From an uncultured Mailhella sp. (GTDB lineage: Bacteria > Desulfobacterota > Desulfovibrionia > Desulfovibrionales > Desulfovibrionaceae): a DNA stretch of 64,000 nucleotides. The stretch is from assembly GCF_944324995.1 (NCBI RefSeq), contig NZ_CALUYL010000015.1:1-64000 (forward strand), given 5' to 3'. Positions 7,561 through 17,786 of the stretch are shown in pieces; within the stretch, counting starts at the first letter, position 1; each line of letters begins with the position of its first letter. The position numbers and the translations under genes were made by a program. The notes beneath the pieces are model-generated. The model was given only the letters and a program-made list of their open reading frames with translations. It was not told the DNA's origin and did no database searches.

Positions 7561-9168
7561 ATGCGCAATCTTGTACCGCCCGTGAATCATGGAGGCCCGG
7601 CGCTCTGCCTGCGGCTTCTTGCCGTTGCGGCGAGCGCCGCGGAGTCCTTTTTCGTTCAGACGTACTCCATTTATCACGCGCTGACGTGGGAGAGCGTGCG
7701 AAGCACGATCAATGCTCCGCTGCTTTGCATCGACGTTCTTTCGCCGCTTGCGCTGGCCCTTCTTTCCCGCAGGGCTTTTGCGGTTTTTCTTGTGGGGCAG
7801 ACGGCGATCAGCGCCGTGGTGCTGCACTACGGCAGCTTCTTCTACAACACGCTCACGCTTTCCACCATCTATCATTCCATGCAGGGGCTGTCCTATCTCG
7901 GGGGCTCCGCGTTCGTGTTCGTCAAGCCTGACCTTCTTCTCCTTCTTGCCCTCGTTCTGGCCGTCAAGCTCCTCCTTGTCCGGCTTTCCGCCGCGCCCGT
8001 CATGCCGCGTTTGTGGAACCTGCGGGGCGTGGCGGCCGTGATCTGTCTCATGCTGGTGTCGGTCACGGTGTTCTGGGAGCACGGCCGGTCGGGCATCCTT
8101 TCGCTCTGGACCGGAGAGGGGCCGCATCGGACGGCCGTCGACCGCCGCAGTCAGGAAGGCGCGAAGGAGTCCGTGCGCAGCCTCGGCTATCTGGCCACCT
8201 GGGCCGGGGAGTGGATGGGAGGCGTTTACAGGGATACCAGTCTCATCTACGCCGAAAAAAGGTGCCCGGATCCCAACGTCCGCTTTCTGGAACGGCATCC
8301 GGAGAGCGTCGATGCCTGGTGCGGCTGTCCGCTGCCGCCTCCGTTCGAGCGCGCGGCGCTCATTCAGGTGGAAAGTCTCGACTACGCCGCGCCGTTTCTG
8401 ATCGTCAACGGCGAGCGGGTCATGCCGTTTCTGCATTCGCTTCTGTCGTCGTCGCTGCTGCTCAGAGCCTTTGCGCCGCACAAGGTGGGTTCGGCCAATT
8501 CCGACTATGAACTTCTGAACGGCCGCGTGGCGGATCAGAACGTCATGTATTATTCCTACATCCGCGAGTACCCCGACAGCGTGATCCGCGAGGCGGCGGC
8601 CATGCGTCCTGCGGTGTTCCACGGGCTGGAAGGCAATCTGTTCAATCTTCGCGAGGCGTACCGGCTCATGGGATTCGACAGGACGTTCTTCAAGGAAGAG
8701 CTGACGGAAGAAGGATACCCGACAAGCCGTCTGGCCATGGAGCAGGTGGCGGACGAACATGTGCTGGACGCGGCGGCGCGGTATCTGGAAGAGGGAGAGG
8801 GCAGGGCGGTGTTCGTGGTGACCATGAGCAGCCACATTCCTTTTATGGAGCCGCGGCCGCTGTTCGGGCCGGGACGGGGCATGTTTTTCCGCTACATATC
8901 GTCGCTGCGCTACGTGGACGAGTGCCTGGCCGACTTTTATGCCAGACTGCCCGAAGGCGCGCTGCTGGCGCTTTGGGGCGATCACGGCAGCGACGTGTCC
9001 TACCCTTCCGACATGACGCCGAACGGCAGGCGCGTGCCCTTTCTTCTGCACGTGAAGGGAAACGACGCCTGGATTGCCGGAAAGGAAAACGACGTTCCGC
9101 AGCGGGAGTTCACGCTGTGCTCGCTCTCCTGGCTGCTGCGGGCCGTGCTGCGTCGCGCCTACCCCTGA
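7561..9168 (+). CDS. LTA synthase/OpgB-like membrane phosphoglycerol transferase
   Basis: This 535-residue protein has about five N-terminal transmembrane helices and an extracytoplasmic alkaline-phosphatase-fold sulfatase domain. Metal-binding motifs are seen at IQVESLDY (Glu271) and LWGDHGSD (Asp474, His475). The nucleophile region reads GSANSDYE (310-317) where LtaS proteins have GKTSDAEF, so the catalytic Thr is replaced. Ser311 is the likeliest substitute. The ATG at 7561 has GGAGGAG, and an upstream in-frame GTG at 7507 has none. In Gram-negatives such enzymes decorate periplasmic glucans or other envelope glycans with phosphoglycerol or phosphoethanolamine. The actual acceptor is unknown. 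Its 3' end overlaps the converging gene by 10 nt. Confidence 0.75.
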   Translation: MRNLVPPVNHGGPALCLRLLAVAASAAESFFVQTYSIYHALTWESVRSTINAPLLCIDVLSPLALALLSRRAFAVFLVGQTAISAVVLHYGSFFYNTLTLSTIYHSMQGLSYLGGSAFVFVKPDLLLLLALVLAVKLLLVRLSAAPVMPRLWNLRGVAAVICLMLVSVTVFWEHGRSGILSLWTGEGPHRTAVDRRSQEGAKESVRSLGYLATWAGEWMGGVYRDTSLIYAEKRCPDPNVRFLERHPESVDAWCGCPLPPPFERAALIQVESLDYAAPFLIVNGERVMPFLHSLLSSSLLLRAFAPHKVGSANSDYELLNGRVADQNVMYYSYIREYPDSVIREAAAMRPAVFHGLEGNLFNLREAYRLMGFDRTFFKEELTEEGYPTSRLAMEQVADEHVLDAAARYLEEGEGRAVFVVTMSSHIPFMEPRPLFGPGRGMFFRYISSLRYVDECLADFYARLPEGALLALWGDHGSDVSYPSDMTPNGRRVPFLLHVKGNDAWIAGKENDVPQREFTLCSLSWLLRAVLRRAYP

Positions 9169-9656
9169 CGCTCTCCCGGTTTCAGCACGGCGAGCGCGAG
9201 GGCGAGGCCGAGCAGGGCGGCGTAGAGCGCGCAGTACAGCTCGCGCCGGGCGTGCCGGGCCATGACGTCGGGCCTTGTGTAGGCTGCAAGGCCGTTTCGG
9301 CAGACGTCGTCGAGTTCCTGCCCGGCCCACGGAATGAGAAACAGCGTGCCGACAACGAGCAGGCTCGCGGCGATGAACCACTTGCAGGCCACCCAGGGAT
9401 ATTTCACGAAACCCCGGCTGGTGCAGAGCGAGAAGGTCAGGCCCGTGAAGAAGGTGCCGAACGCGCCCGCAGGCACGAGAACGTACTGATTGATGACGGC
9501 CGAGGCACGGAGCATGCCGAACAGATCGTCGTCCGAACCGGCGAGCGGGGCTTCGTGCATGAGCAGCAGCACGCACAATACGCCGCCGAGCCAGCACGAG
9601 ACGGCCGCAAGGTGCAGAATACGCAGAACAAGCTGTCCTTTTTTCCCGAGATGCAT
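9159..9656 (-). CDS. DUF2269-like integral membrane protein
   Basis: This 165-residue protein has four hydrophobic segments (about 10-32, 55-78, 88-108 and 140-160). It resembles the DUF2269 family: an N-terminal LRILHLAAVSCWLGG helix with His and a second-helix FTGL segment. These proteins are predicted inner-membrane proteins of unknown function, sometimes compared with cytochrome- or copper-associated membrane proteins because of the conserved His. Start ATG has AAGGAG. It converges on and slightly overlaps the transferase gene at 7561. Confidence 0.65.
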   Translation of the reverse strand: MHLGKKGQLVLRILHLAAVSCWLGGVLCVLLLMHEAPLAGSDDDLFGMLRASAVINQYVLVPAGAFGTFFTGLTFSLCTSRGFVKYPWVACKWFIAASLLVVGTLFLIPWAGQELDDVCRNGLAAYTRPDVMARHARRELYCALYAALLGLALALAVLKPGERQG

Positions 9657-9831
9657 GGCGTTGCTCCTTACGCGTGTTTTCTTGAGACACGGAGGGCAGT
9701 TACCATGCGCGGAAAAAAATCGGAATAATATTTTCCGGGGCGCGGACGCGGCGGGCGGAGAAACGGGGCTTTATGAAAATGACGCTCTCCGTCCTCCTCA
9801 GGCCGGACGTCGGCGCGCGGGGAAATTGGGC

Positions 9832-9861
9832 TTGACATTTGGGCCCGACGCGGGAAAACAT
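9832..9861 (+). promoter_or_regulatory. Candidate promoter of ileS
   Basis: A perfect TTGACA (9832-9837) is followed after 18 nt by AAACAT (3 of 6 matches to TATAAT), about 90 nt before the ileS ATG. The -35 is strong and the -10 weak. Confidence 0.45.
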
Positions 9862-9950
9862 ACCTTTTTCTGACTGCTTTCGGGGCGGTCTCTGTACTTG
9901 TGCCCCGCAAGGAATACCATGGCGCGTTCCGCGCCCGGAGGAAAAGCCTC

Positions 9951-12815
9951 ATGGCTGAATATAAGAAAACGCTGAATCTGCCCGTCACCGGTTTCCCCAT
10001 GAAGGCGAATCTGGTTCAGAAGGAACCGGAGATGCTGAAGTTCTGGGAAGAAAACAATGTGTTCCAGCGCATGCAGGACGCTTCCGGCTCGCGCGGAGAA
10101 TTCGTGCTGCACGACGGCCCGCCCTACGCCAACGGTCACATCCATCTCGGCACGGCGCTGAACAAGATCCTCAAGGACATGATCATCAAGTCCCGCAACC
10201 TCATGGGCTGGAAGACCGGCTACATTCCCGGCTGGGACTGCCACGGTCTGCCCATCGAACACAACGTGGAACTTGAACTCGGCGACAAGAAGAAGGATCT
10301 GCCCGCGCACGTCATCCGCAAGCGCTGCCGTCAGTACGCGCAGAAGTTCCTCGATATTCAGCGCAAGGAATTCAAGCGCCTCGGCGTGCTGGGCGACTGG
10401 GAACATCCCTATATGTCCATGGATCCGGCCTACGAGGCCGTGACCGCCGCGGAACTGGCCACCTTCGTGGAACGCGGCGGCGTGGTGCGCAGCAAGAAGC
10501 CCATCTACTGGTGCTGCCACTGCAAGACCGCCCTTGCCGAAGCCGAAGTGGAATACCGCGACCTTTCTTCGCCCTCCATCTACGTGCGCTTCCCGCTTCC
10601 CGATCCCAGGCTCAAGGACGTCTTCCCGAACGCCGACGTGTCCCGCGCCTACATCGTGATCTGGACCACCACCCCCTGGACGCTGCCGAGCAACCTTGCC
10701 GTGTGCGTGCATCCCGAATTCCGCTATTCCCTCGTGGAAACCGGCGGAAGTCAGTACATTCTCGCTTCCGAGCTCGTGGAAGGCTGCGCGAAGACTTTCG
10801 GCTGGACCGACTACACCGTGATCGGCGAGACCACCGGCGACAAGCTGGATCGTCTTGAGGCCCGTCATCCCTTCATCGACCGTCCTTCGCTCGTCATCAA
10901 CGGCGAGCACGTCACCCTCGACGCCGGCACGGGCTGCGTTCACACTGCTCCCGGCCACGGCCGCGAGGACTACGAAGTCGGCATGAAGTACGGCCTCGAC
11001 GTGTACTCCCCCCTCGACGACGAAGGCCGCTTCCTGCCTTCCGTGGAATTCTTCGCCGGCATGCAGGTCTTCGACGCCAACCCCGCGGTCATCGCCAAGG
11101 TGGAGGAACTCGGTCATCTGCTGGCCCGTCAGGACATCACCCATTCCTATCCCTGCTGCTGGCGCTGCAAGAATCCCGTTATTTTCCGCGCCACCACGCA
11201 GTGGTTCATCGGCATGGAGCCCAACAATCTGCGCGGCAAGTCCCTCGACGCCATCAAGAACAAGGTGAAGTGGATTCCTTCCTGGGGCCAGGGCCGCATC
11301 TACAACATGGTGGAATCGCGTCCCGACTGGTGCATTTCGCGTCAGCGCATGTGGGGCGTGCCCATTCTCGCCCTCATCTGCAAGGACTGCGGCGAGGTGT
11401 GGAACGATCCGGCCTGGATGCGCGAGATCGCTTCGCGTTTTGCCACGCATCCTACGGGCTGCGATTACTGGTACGAGCACGACGTGGATGAAATCGCGCC
11501 CAAGGATCTGGTCTGCCCGCACTGCGGTGGACGTCACTGGGAAAAGGAAGACGACATCCTCGACGTGTGGTTCGACTCCGGCACCAGCTTCGCCGCGGTC
11601 ATGGAAAAGCGTCCCGAAGGCCGCGTGCCCGCCGATCTGTATCTGGAAGGCTCCGATCAGCATCGCGGCTGGTTCCACAGCTCCCTGCTGGTGGCCGAAG
11701 GCACGCGCGACATTCCGCCCTACAAGGCCGTGCTCACGCACGGCTACGTGGTGGACGGCAACGGCCGCAAGATGTCCAAGTCCATAGGCAACGTGGTGGC
11801 TCCGCAGGAAGTCATCGACAAGTACGGCGCGGAACTGCTGCGTCTGTGGGTCGCTTCCGTGGACTACCGCGAAGACATCCGCTATTCCGAAGAGATCATG
11901 AAGCGCCTTGTGGACGCCTATCGCCGCATCCGCAACACCTGCCGCTACATTCTCGGCAGCATTCATGATCTTACCCCTGAAACGCTCGTGCCCTTCGCGG
12001 ACATGAAGCCCCTCGACCGCTACGCCCTGAGTCTGGTGGCCGCCTTCCACGAAAGCGCCGAAACCGCGTATCAGGAATACGAATTCCACAAGGTGTTCCA
12101 GGGCCTGCACGGCCTGTGCGCCACCGAGCTTTCGGCCTTCTACCTCGACGTGCTCAAGGATCGCCTCTACTCCTCGCTGCCCGACAGCGCCGAGCGTCGT
12201 TCCGCCCAGAGCGCGCTGTATCAGATGCTGCTCATCATGCTGCGCGACATGGCGCCTATCATGAGCTTCACGGCTGAAGAGGCGTTCCGCTACATTCCCG
12301 AGGCCTTGAAGCCCGTGGACGCCGAAGGCAAAACCGTGGTCACCGTGTTCGCCATGCCTCCCGTGGACGCGACGAAGTTCCGTCTGTCCGACGACGAGCG
12401 CGGCGCGTGGGAAATGGTCATGGACATCCGCGCCGGCGTCACCCGCGCCATCGAGCCTCTGCGCAAGGAAGGCGTGATCGGCCATGCGCTCGACACCCAC
12501 GTCACCCTGTATGTGGACGACAAGCTGCGCGCCGCCATTGCCGACAGCGGCGCCGACATGCGTTCGGTGTGCATCGTGTCGCAGCTTGACGTGGCTCCCT
12601 TCAAGGACGCGCCCGTGGACGCTCTGGCCGCCGCGCAGCTCGACGAGTGCCCCGGCCTTGCCGTGCGCGTGAAGAAGGCCGGCGGCGAGAAGTGCGAACG
12701 CTGCTGGATGTACTCCGAGGAACTCGGTTCCGATCCTGAACATCCCACGCTGTGCCCGCGCTGCGCTGCGGTCATGAAGGAACTTGAGGCCAGAGAAGCC
12801 GGAGCCAAAGAGTGA
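9951..12815 (+). CDS. ileS: Isoleucyl-tRNA synthetase
   Basis: The 954-residue class I aminoacyl-tRNA synthetase charges tRNA-Ile with isoleucine in the cytoplasm. It has the HIGH-type motif [10 protein letters not shown] (about 57-66), the large CP1 editing domain with [10 protein letters not shown], and KMSKS (about 607). The anticodon-binding domain follows, then a C-terminal zinc finger (CERCW...CPRC). The start [11 protein letters not shown] has GGAGGAAA upstream; an ORF extension of 17 codons lacks support. The length is normal for the bacterial (not eukaryotic-like) type. The stop overlaps the lspA GTG, giving the ileS-lspA pair common in bacteria. Confidence 0.97.
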   Translation: MAEYKKTLNLPVTGFPMKANLVQKEPEMLKFWEENNVFQRMQDASGSRGEFVLHDGPPYANGHIHLGTALNKILKDMIIKSRNLMGWKTGYIPGWDCHGLPIEHNVELELGDKKKDLPAHVIRKRCRQYAQKFLDIQRKEFKRLGVLGDWEHPYMSMDPAYEAVTAAELATFVERGGVVRSKKPIYWCCHCKTALAEAEVEYRDLSSPSIYVRFPLPDPRLKDVFPNADVSRAYIVIWTTTPWTLPSNLAVCVHPEFRYSLVETGGSQYILASELVEGCAKTFGWTDYTVIGETTGDKLDRLEARHPFIDRPSLVINGEHVTLDAGTGCVHTAPGHGREDYEVGMKYGLDVYSPLDDEGRFLPSVEFFAGMQVFDANPAVIAKVEELGHLLARQDITHSYPCCWRCKNPVIFRATTQWFIGMEPNNLRGKSLDAIKNKVKWIPSWGQGRIYNMVESRPDWCISRQRMWGVPILALICKDCGEVWNDPAWMREIASRFATHPTGCDYWYEHDVDEIAPKDLVCPHCGGRHWEKEDDILDVWFDSGTSFAAVMEKRPEGRVPADLYLEGSDQHRGWFHSSLLVAEGTRDIPPYKAVLTHGYVVDGNGRKMSKSIGNVVAPQEVIDKYGAELLRLWVASVDYREDIRYSEEIMKRLVDAYRRIRNTCRYILGSIHDLTPETLVPFADMKPLDRYALSLVAAFHESAETAYQEYEFHKVFQGLHGLCATELSAFYLDVLKDRLYSSLPDSAERRSAQSALYQMLLIMLRDMAPIMSFTAEEAFRYIPEALKPVDAEGKTVVTVFAMPPVDATKFRLSDDERGAWEMVMDIRAGVTRAIEPLRKEGVIGHALDTHVTLYVDDKLRAAIADSGADMRSVCIVSQLDVAPFKDAPVDALAAAQLDECPGLAVRVKKAGGEKCERCWMYSEELGSDPEHPTLCPRCAAVMKELEAREAGAKE

Positions 12816-13312
12816 AAGGGGCGGTGAACCGCCATATCGTCGTCTTTTCGGTGGCGCTGGTCTGGCTTGTGCTGGACCAGCTCACCAAGGCGGCCATAAC
12901 GGCAGGCCTTGCCGTGGGACAGGGGTTTTCCGTCATTGACGGATGCTTCAACATCGTCCACGTGCTCAACCGCGGCGCGGCCTTCGGTTTTCTGAACAGC
13001 GAGGAAACGAGCTGGCAGTTCTGGCTCTTTCTGGGAGCGGCGCTGCTCGTGACGGTCGTCATCGTGCACATTGCGCGCACGTCCGCCTACAGCCGCACGC
13101 TGTTCTTCGGACTGGGGAGCATTCTCGGCGGCGCTGCGGGCAATCTCATCGACAGGGTGAGAAGCCGCGCCGTGACCGACTTTCTGGACGTGTACTGGGG
13201 AGAATGGCACTGGCCCGCCTTCAATGTGGCGGACATCGCCATCTGCCTCGGCGTGCTTCTTGCCGGCGTGGTGCTGTTCCGGCAGGGGCGCGAAGACGAC
13301 GGGGGAAAATAG
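12812..13312 (+). CDS. lspA: Lipoprotein signal peptidase (signal peptidase II)
   Basis: This 166-residue aspartic protease of the inner membrane removes signal peptides from prolipoproteins after lipid modification. Family motifs are present: [26 protein letters not shown] with the first catalytic Asp, and FNVADIAI with the second. Four transmembrane segments are visible. The GTG start overlaps the ileS stop (GTGA), so translation is coupled. Several lipoproteins in the window (14062, 46832, 48056, 51837, 54131) are expected substrates. Confidence 0.95.
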   Translation: MKGAVNRHIVVFSVALVWLVLDQLTKAAITAGLAVGQGFSVIDGCFNIVHVLNRGAAFGFLNSEETSWQFWLFLGAALLVTVVIVHIARTSAYSRTLFFGLGSILGGAAGNLIDRVRSRAVTDFLDVYWGEWHWPAFNVADIAICLGVLLAGVVLFRQGREDDGGK

Positions 13313-13314
13313 CC

Positions 13315-13923
13315 GTGCTCATTTCTGACCTCAGCAGCGAACAGCTGCTCATGCTCATCGTTCCTGCGCTGCCGAACATGTGGGCGCTCAAGCATGCCAT
13401 GTACCACGACTTTCCCACCACGAAGGAAAAGTACCGCTGGATGATGGCCTGCGTGTTCGTGCCCTGCCTTGCGGGCGTGGCCTACTATTTTGTGGGCAGA
13501 AAGCGCGCCAGCAAGGAAAAGGTGGACATCCGCGCCAGAATGGAGGCGGAACGGGCCCGGGCGGCCGAGGAAAAGGCGAAGGCCGAAGACTCGGCGGCTG
13601 CATTGAGCGCAGCGTCGGCGGAATCTGCCGGAGCGGCGGGCGAAAGCGCGGCCCTTGCGGGGGCTGCGGGCTCCGGAGCTCTTGTGTCTGCCGGAGAATC
13701 CGCCATTGAGCGCGCTGAGGCCGCAGAGCGCGAAGCTCCGGCAAAGAGCGAAGCGTTGACCGCGGAGGTCGCAACCACTGACGAAGCATCTGCCGAGGCG
13801 CCTGCGGCGGCGGACGCTGCGGCGAAGGCAGAGCGCGCGGATGCGCGTCCGCGTCCTTCGGGAGCAGTGAGGGCGGGCGACGACTGGTCCTTCGGCTGCC
13901 CCGACGACGTTCGGAAGCCGTGA
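13315..13923 (+). CDS. Phospholipase D N-terminal-like (PLDc_N) membrane protein with Ala/Glu-rich tail
   Basis: This 202-residue protein starts at a GTG 2 nt after lspA, preceded by GGGGGA. Residues about 12-62 read as two short hydrophobic helices in a pattern (ALPNMWALKHAMYHDF, then YRWMMACVFVPCLAGVAYYF, GRKRASK) resembling the PLDc_N domain found in small membrane proteins. The rest (about 70-200) is a low-complexity tail rich in Ala, Glu and Ser, partly helical, with no recognisable domain. It is probably co-transcribed with ileS and lspA. Function unknown. Confidence 0.65.
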   Translation: MLISDLSSEQLLMLIVPALPNMWALKHAMYHDFPTTKEKYRWMMACVFVPCLAGVAYYFVGRKRASKEKVDIRARMEAERARAAEEKAKAEDSAAALSAASAESAGAAGESAALAGAAGSGALVSAGESAIERAEAAEREAPAKSEALTAEVATTDEASAEAPAAADAAAKAERADARPRPSGAVRAGDDWSFGCPDDVRKP

Positions 13924-14061
13924 ATATTTGACAATAGTAAGACAGGGCCCCGACCGGCGGCGTCGTCAGGACGCGGCGTGCAGGAGCGTCATTTGCCGGC
14001 GGAGTTCGTATGCAACGGGGGCGGGCCTGGCCCGCGTCCTCATGAATCAGGAGAAAAGGTC

Positions 14062-14919
14062 ATGGAACTTATGAAATGGGGCCGCAATCTTGCCCTGTTG
14101 TCCCTGCCTCTGATGCTGACGGCGTGCGTGACGAGCAGCGAGCATAACGCTCTTCAGGCCCAGGTCAATCAGATCAACCGTCAGGTGAGCAGCAGTCAGA
14201 CCAATCAGGCCGACAGCTGGTCGCAGCTCATGGAACTGCGTCAGGAAGTCTCGGAACTGCGCGGTCAGATCGATACGCTCAACTACGCCCTGCAGCGCGC
14301 CGGCGGCGCGCAGAAGATGGCCGACACCCTCGCCGTGCATGATCGCGCTCTGCACCTTCTGGAAAGTCAGATGGCGCTGGATCTGCAGCTCGGCGGCGAT
14401 CCCAACGCGCAGCCCGGCGTTCCCGGAGCCGACGGCGCCATGCCCGGCACGGTTCCCGGCATGCAGGCGGCTCCCGCCGCCGCTCCGGCTGCCCCTGTGG
14501 CGCAGGCCGCTCCCGCCGCCGCTCCGCAGCAGCAGAATGTGGACATGGCGCAGGCCCTGTACGACAACGGCATGAAGTCGTTCAATTCCCGCAACTATCA
14601 GGCGGCACTGCGTTCCTTCAGCGACTTCACCAAAACCTACCCCAAGAACAAGCTGGTTTCCAACGCCTGGTTCTGGCAGGGCGAAAGTCAGTATCAGCTG
14701 AAGAACTACGCCGAGGCCGCCCTGGCCTATGAAAACGTGATTTCCGGCTATCCCAACAGCGTGAAGGCTCCGGCTTCCTACCTGAAGCAGGGCATGTCCT
14801 TCCTGCAGCTCAACAAGAAGGCCGCGGCCAAGCAGCGCCTGAACGAACTCGTGCGCAAGTTCCCCAAGGCTCCCGAGGCCACCCGTGCCAAGCAGGTCAT
14901 CTCGCAGAACAAGCTGTAG
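14062..14919 (+). CDS. cpoB: Tol-Pal associated lipoprotein CpoB/YbgF
   Basis: This 285-residue lipoprotein has a signal peptide ending in the lipobox LTAC (Cys22). An N-terminal coiled coil (about 28-85, Gln/Leu/Glu heptads) is followed by a Pro/Ala linker (about 120-165, many PAAAP repeats). Three TPR repeats (about 170-285) begin QALYDNGMKSFNSRNYQAAL. This is the domain order of YbgF/CpoB, which links Tol-Pal function to peptidoglycan synthesis at division. GGAGAAAAGG precedes the ATG. No tol or pal genes lie in the window, so it is separated from them here. Confidence 0.85.
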   Translation: MELMKWGRNLALLSLPLMLTACVTSSEHNALQAQVNQINRQVSSSQTNQADSWSQLMELRQEVSELRGQIDTLNYALQRAGGAQKMADTLAVHDRALHLLESQMALDLQLGGDPNAQPGVPGADGAMPGTVPGMQAAPAAAPAAPVAQAAPAAAPQQQNVDMAQALYDNGMKSFNSRNYQAALRSFSDFTKTYPKNKLVSNAWFWQGESQYQLKNYAEAALAYENVISGYPNSVKAPASYLKQGMSFLQLNKKAAAKQRLNELVRKFPKAPEATRAKQVISQNKL

Positions 14920-15007
14920 CGCGGCGCAGGCGAAGGCCTGCCGTCGCTTTTCTGCCGCAGGCACGGCAGAGCGCATTTTTGCCGTCCGCAAGGCGGAGAC
15001 ATGCTTG

Positions 15008-15041
15008 AAAGGCCCGGCGTCGCTGACGACCGGGCTTTTCT
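15008..15041 (+). terminator. Terminator after cpoB
   Basis: AAAGGCCCGG and CCGGGCTTTT pair with one bulged G, followed by a short T run. It lies 90 nt after the cpoB stop. The rest of 14920-15466 shows no supported gene. Confidence 0.6.
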
Positions 15042-15466
15042 GCGCCCTGAAGGGGAGACGAAGCAGGCTCGTCTCCGGCGTTTTCTTCCTCGCGGGAAAA
15101 AGATTCCCGCACGAGCGGGGCTTCGGCGGCGCTTCGCCTCCGAAGCGTTCTTGCCCCGGAATTTCACCGTCCATCCCGTCGTCGGTCACGGCGAAGCGCC
15201 TCGGCGGAATTTCGCTGTCCGTTCGGCAGGTGTCCGGTCATGCCGGGCGTCGCCGGGCAGTCCCGCAAGGCGGGCGCGGCGGGACGCGCCGTTGAGACTC
15301 CCGCGCTGCGGATTCCGATGACTTTCGTCCGCAGTCTCTGCGCTTTGCCGTCATTCCTCCCCCACTGACGATTCTTCCGGCGTCCGGCTGTTTCTTGTGC
15401 ATTCCGGGGGGCTTTTGCGCCGCAACGCCCAGGAACAGCGCCGCATCCGGGGGAGCGTGGCCGCTC

Positions 15467-15495
15467 TTGGCAACCGGAGCAGAATCGGCTATGAT
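15467..15495 (+). promoter_or_regulatory. Sigma-70-type promoter of DEAD-box helicase gene
   Basis: TTGGCA (15467-15472), a 17-nt spacer and TATGAT (15490-15495) lie about 55 nt before the helicase ATG. This is one of the best promoter matches in the window. Confidence 0.65.
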
Positions 15496-15549
15496 GTTTC
15501 GTTTTCTCAAGACAGTCATATCATTTTATTCTTTTATCAGGATTCGCAA

Positions 15550-17298
15550 ATGTCGGATACCATAGCCAACGACGAGGAGCTTCACATAACCGCTCCCGAA
15601 CATTCCCTGCCGCCCTGCGCGCTGGAAGAGCTGCCCGAAGCCATGCAGCGCGCCTGCGCCCGCGCAGGCTGGACGCGCCTCATGCCCGTGCAGGCGCATG
15701 CGCTGCCCTATCTCATGGCCGGACGCGACCTCATGGTGCAGTCCCGCACGGGCAGCGGCAAAACGGGCGCCTATCTTCTGCCGCTTATTTCTCTGCTTGA
15801 TCCCGAAGAGAAAAAGCCGCAGGCCCTTATTCTCGCGCCCACGCGCGAACTGGCCAGTCAGGTGGAACACGAGGCCCGCACCCTTTTTGAAGATGCGGGT
15901 CTTTCCGTGGCCGCGCTCTACGGCGGCGTGGGCTACGGTCGTCAGCTCGAGGCCCTGCGCGTCGGCGTTCAGGTCATTGTGGGCACGCCCGGCCGCGTGC
16001 TCGATCATCTTCTGCGCCGCACCCTTTCGCTGGACGCCCTGCGCGCTCTCATCTTCGACGAAGCGGACCGCATGCTCTCCATCGGGTTCTACCCCGACAT
16101 GAAGGAGATTCAGCGCTATCTGCCTTCGCACGCCATGCTGTCCACGCTTTTTTCCGCCACCTATCCCCAGCACGTCTTGAATCTCGCCGGAGAATTCCTG
16201 CGCGATCCGCAGATGCTCAGCCTCTCGCAGGGACAGGTGCATGTGGCCGCCATTCAGCATCGCTATGTGGAATGCGGCCGCATGGACAAGGACCGCACCC
16301 TGGTGCGCCTCATGGAAACCGAGAATCCCACCTCGGCCATCATTTTCTGCAACACGAAGTCCAACGTGCATTATGTGACCGCCGTGCTCAAGGGCTTCGG
16401 CTACAACGCCGACGAGCTCTCCGCCGACCTTTCCCAGAACAGGCGCGAGGAAGTGCTTGAACGCCTGCGCGAGGGCAAGGTGCGTCTGCTCGTGGCCACC
16501 GACGTGGCCGCCCGCGGCATCGACATTCCCGCGCTCTCCCACGTGTTCCTCTACGAGCCGCCAGAAGACCGCGAGTCCTACATTCACCGCGCGGGCCGCA
16601 CGGGCCGCGCCGGAGCCGCAGGCACGGTGATCTCCCTTGTGGACATCATGGAAAAGATGGAACTTCAGCGCATCGCGTCGTTCTACCGCATCGACATGGA
16701 GCCTCTGGCCAATCCCACGGACGAAGAAGTGGCCGTCGCCGCCGGACGCCGGGAAACCGCGCTGCTCGACGCGCGCCGCAGAGCCTGCACCGGACTCCAG
16801 CTGGAACGCGCCCGCCGTTATCTTTCCCTGGTGAAGGAAATGGCGCAGAGCGACGATGAAGATCAGCTCATGCTTCTGGCCCTGCTCATGGACGCCGATT
16901 ATCAGCGCAGCCTCGGCATGGAACAGACCCTGCCGAGACCCCGCGCCGAACGCGAGAACGACCGTCGCTCCTCCCGCAGAAACCGCGGCAGAGACAAGGC
17001 CGAAGAAGCGTCCGAAGAGGGGGAAAAGTCCCGTTCGCGCCGCCGCAGACGCAGAAAGTCCGGCGATGCGAATGCCGCCGATGCTCCCTCCGAGGAGCAG
17101 GGTTCCGCAGCCGCGGATCAGGCTGCCGCCTCTGAGAACAAGGCTGCGGCGGAAGGCGTCGAAACTGCTTCCGCGCCGGAAGGTGAAGGCCGCAGACGTC
17201 GTCCCCGCCGCCGTTCCCGCCGCCGCGGCTCGGAAGAGGGCGCGCAGCAGGGCGAACAGAGTTCCGAACCTTCTTCGCAGGCGGGCGATACGGAGTAG
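15550..17298 (+). CDS. DEAD-box ATP-dependent RNA helicase
   Basis: This 582-residue RNA helicase has all core motifs in order: the Q motif (TRLMPVQAHALP), I (SRTGSGKTGA), Ia (APTRELA), Ib (GTPGR), II (DEAD), III (SAT), IV (IIFCNT), V (ATDVAARGID) and VI (HRAGRTGRA). After the two RecA domains come a helical segment (about 385-455) and a basic Arg/Glu/Ala-rich tail (about 460-582) typical of RNA-binding extensions of DeaD/RhlE-type helicases. It probably remodels rRNA or mRNA. The ATG at 15550 is preferred over the longer frame because the promoter lies inside that extension. The next gene starts 6 nt downstream. Confidence 0.92.
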   Translation: MSDTIANDEELHITAPEHSLPPCALEELPEAMQRACARAGWTRLMPVQAHALPYLMAGRDLMVQSRTGSGKTGAYLLPLISLLDPEEKKPQALILAPTRELASQVEHEARTLFEDAGLSVAALYGGVGYGRQLEALRVGVQVIVGTPGRVLDHLLRRTLSLDALRALIFDEADRMLSIGFYPDMKEIQRYLPSHAMLSTLFSATYPQHVLNLAGEFLRDPQMLSLSQGQVHVAAIQHRYVECGRMDKDRTLVRLMETENPTSAIIFCNTKSNVHYVTAVLKGFGYNADELSADLSQNRREEVLERLREGKVRLLVATDVAARGIDIPALSHVFLYEPPEDRESYIHRAGRTGRAGAAGTVISLVDIMEKMELQRIASFYRIDMEPLANPTDEEVAVAAGRRETALLDARRRACTGLQLERARRYLSLVKEMAQSDDEDQLMLLALLMDADYQRSLGMEQTLPRPRAERENDRRSSRRNRGRDKAEEASEEGEKSRSRRRRRRKSGDANAADAPSEEQGSAAADQAAASENKAAAEGVETASAPEGEGRRRRPRRRSRRRGSEEGAQQGEQSSEPSSQAGDTE

Positions 17299-17304
17299 AG
17301 AGCC

Positions 17305-17775
17305 GTGCGCATACCTGGCACGGTGGTAGATCCGCAGGCGGGCAGGGCCACGCCCGAAGCGCTGGTGAACACCTTTGAGGCGCTGCTTGCCGATGCGGAT
17401 TTTGCCGCCTTTCTCAATATTCTCGGCACGGGCCGCTTCGCCTTTTCCGCAAGGAAGGCCATGCGGCCCGTGTTCACGGCGCTGTGCCTCGGCATTTGGC
17501 GTCTGGCCCTGAAAAGAGCCGCGCCAGACAGCTGCGATGAGGCCTATGAACGCGGTCTCGCCGAGTTCTGGCCCAGGGTGAAGGACGCCGACGCCTTCAT
17601 GGTGCTCGTGCGCGACGTTGCCCGCTTTCTGCCCGAGCAGGGCAGGGAGGACTTCACTCCCACCGCGCGGGACATGTTCCGCCGCGCGGGCCGGGAACCC
17701 GATCAGGCGGGGCTCGTGGGCATGGCGCTCTTTCTGCGGCGCATGTACGATTATTTTTTAAACAACCTCATGTAA
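17305..17775 (+). CDS. Conserved hypothetical protein between helicase and TrmI
   Basis: This 156-residue, mostly helical protein has no signal peptide or membrane segment and no motif I recognise. It is rich in aromatic and basic residues (RRMYDYFLNNLM at the C-terminus). It starts at GTG, 6 nt after the helicase stop and 11 nt before the tRNA methyltransferase gene. It is therefore almost certainly translated from the same mRNA, and a role in RNA handling is a guess from context only. Confidence 0.6.
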   Translation: MRIPGTVVDPQAGRATPEALVNTFEALLADADFAAFLNILGTGRFAFSARKAMRPVFTALCLGIWRLALKRAAPDSCDEAYERGLAEFWPRVKDADAFMVLVRDVARFLPEQGREDFTPTARDMFRRAGREPDQAGLVGMALFLRRMYDYFLNNLM

Positions 17776-17786
17776 CAGGAAACATT

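Noticed and set aside
9798..12743. 981-codon minus-strand frame opposite ileS
   Set aside because: Shadow of ileS codon bias; composition and lack of motifs rule it out.
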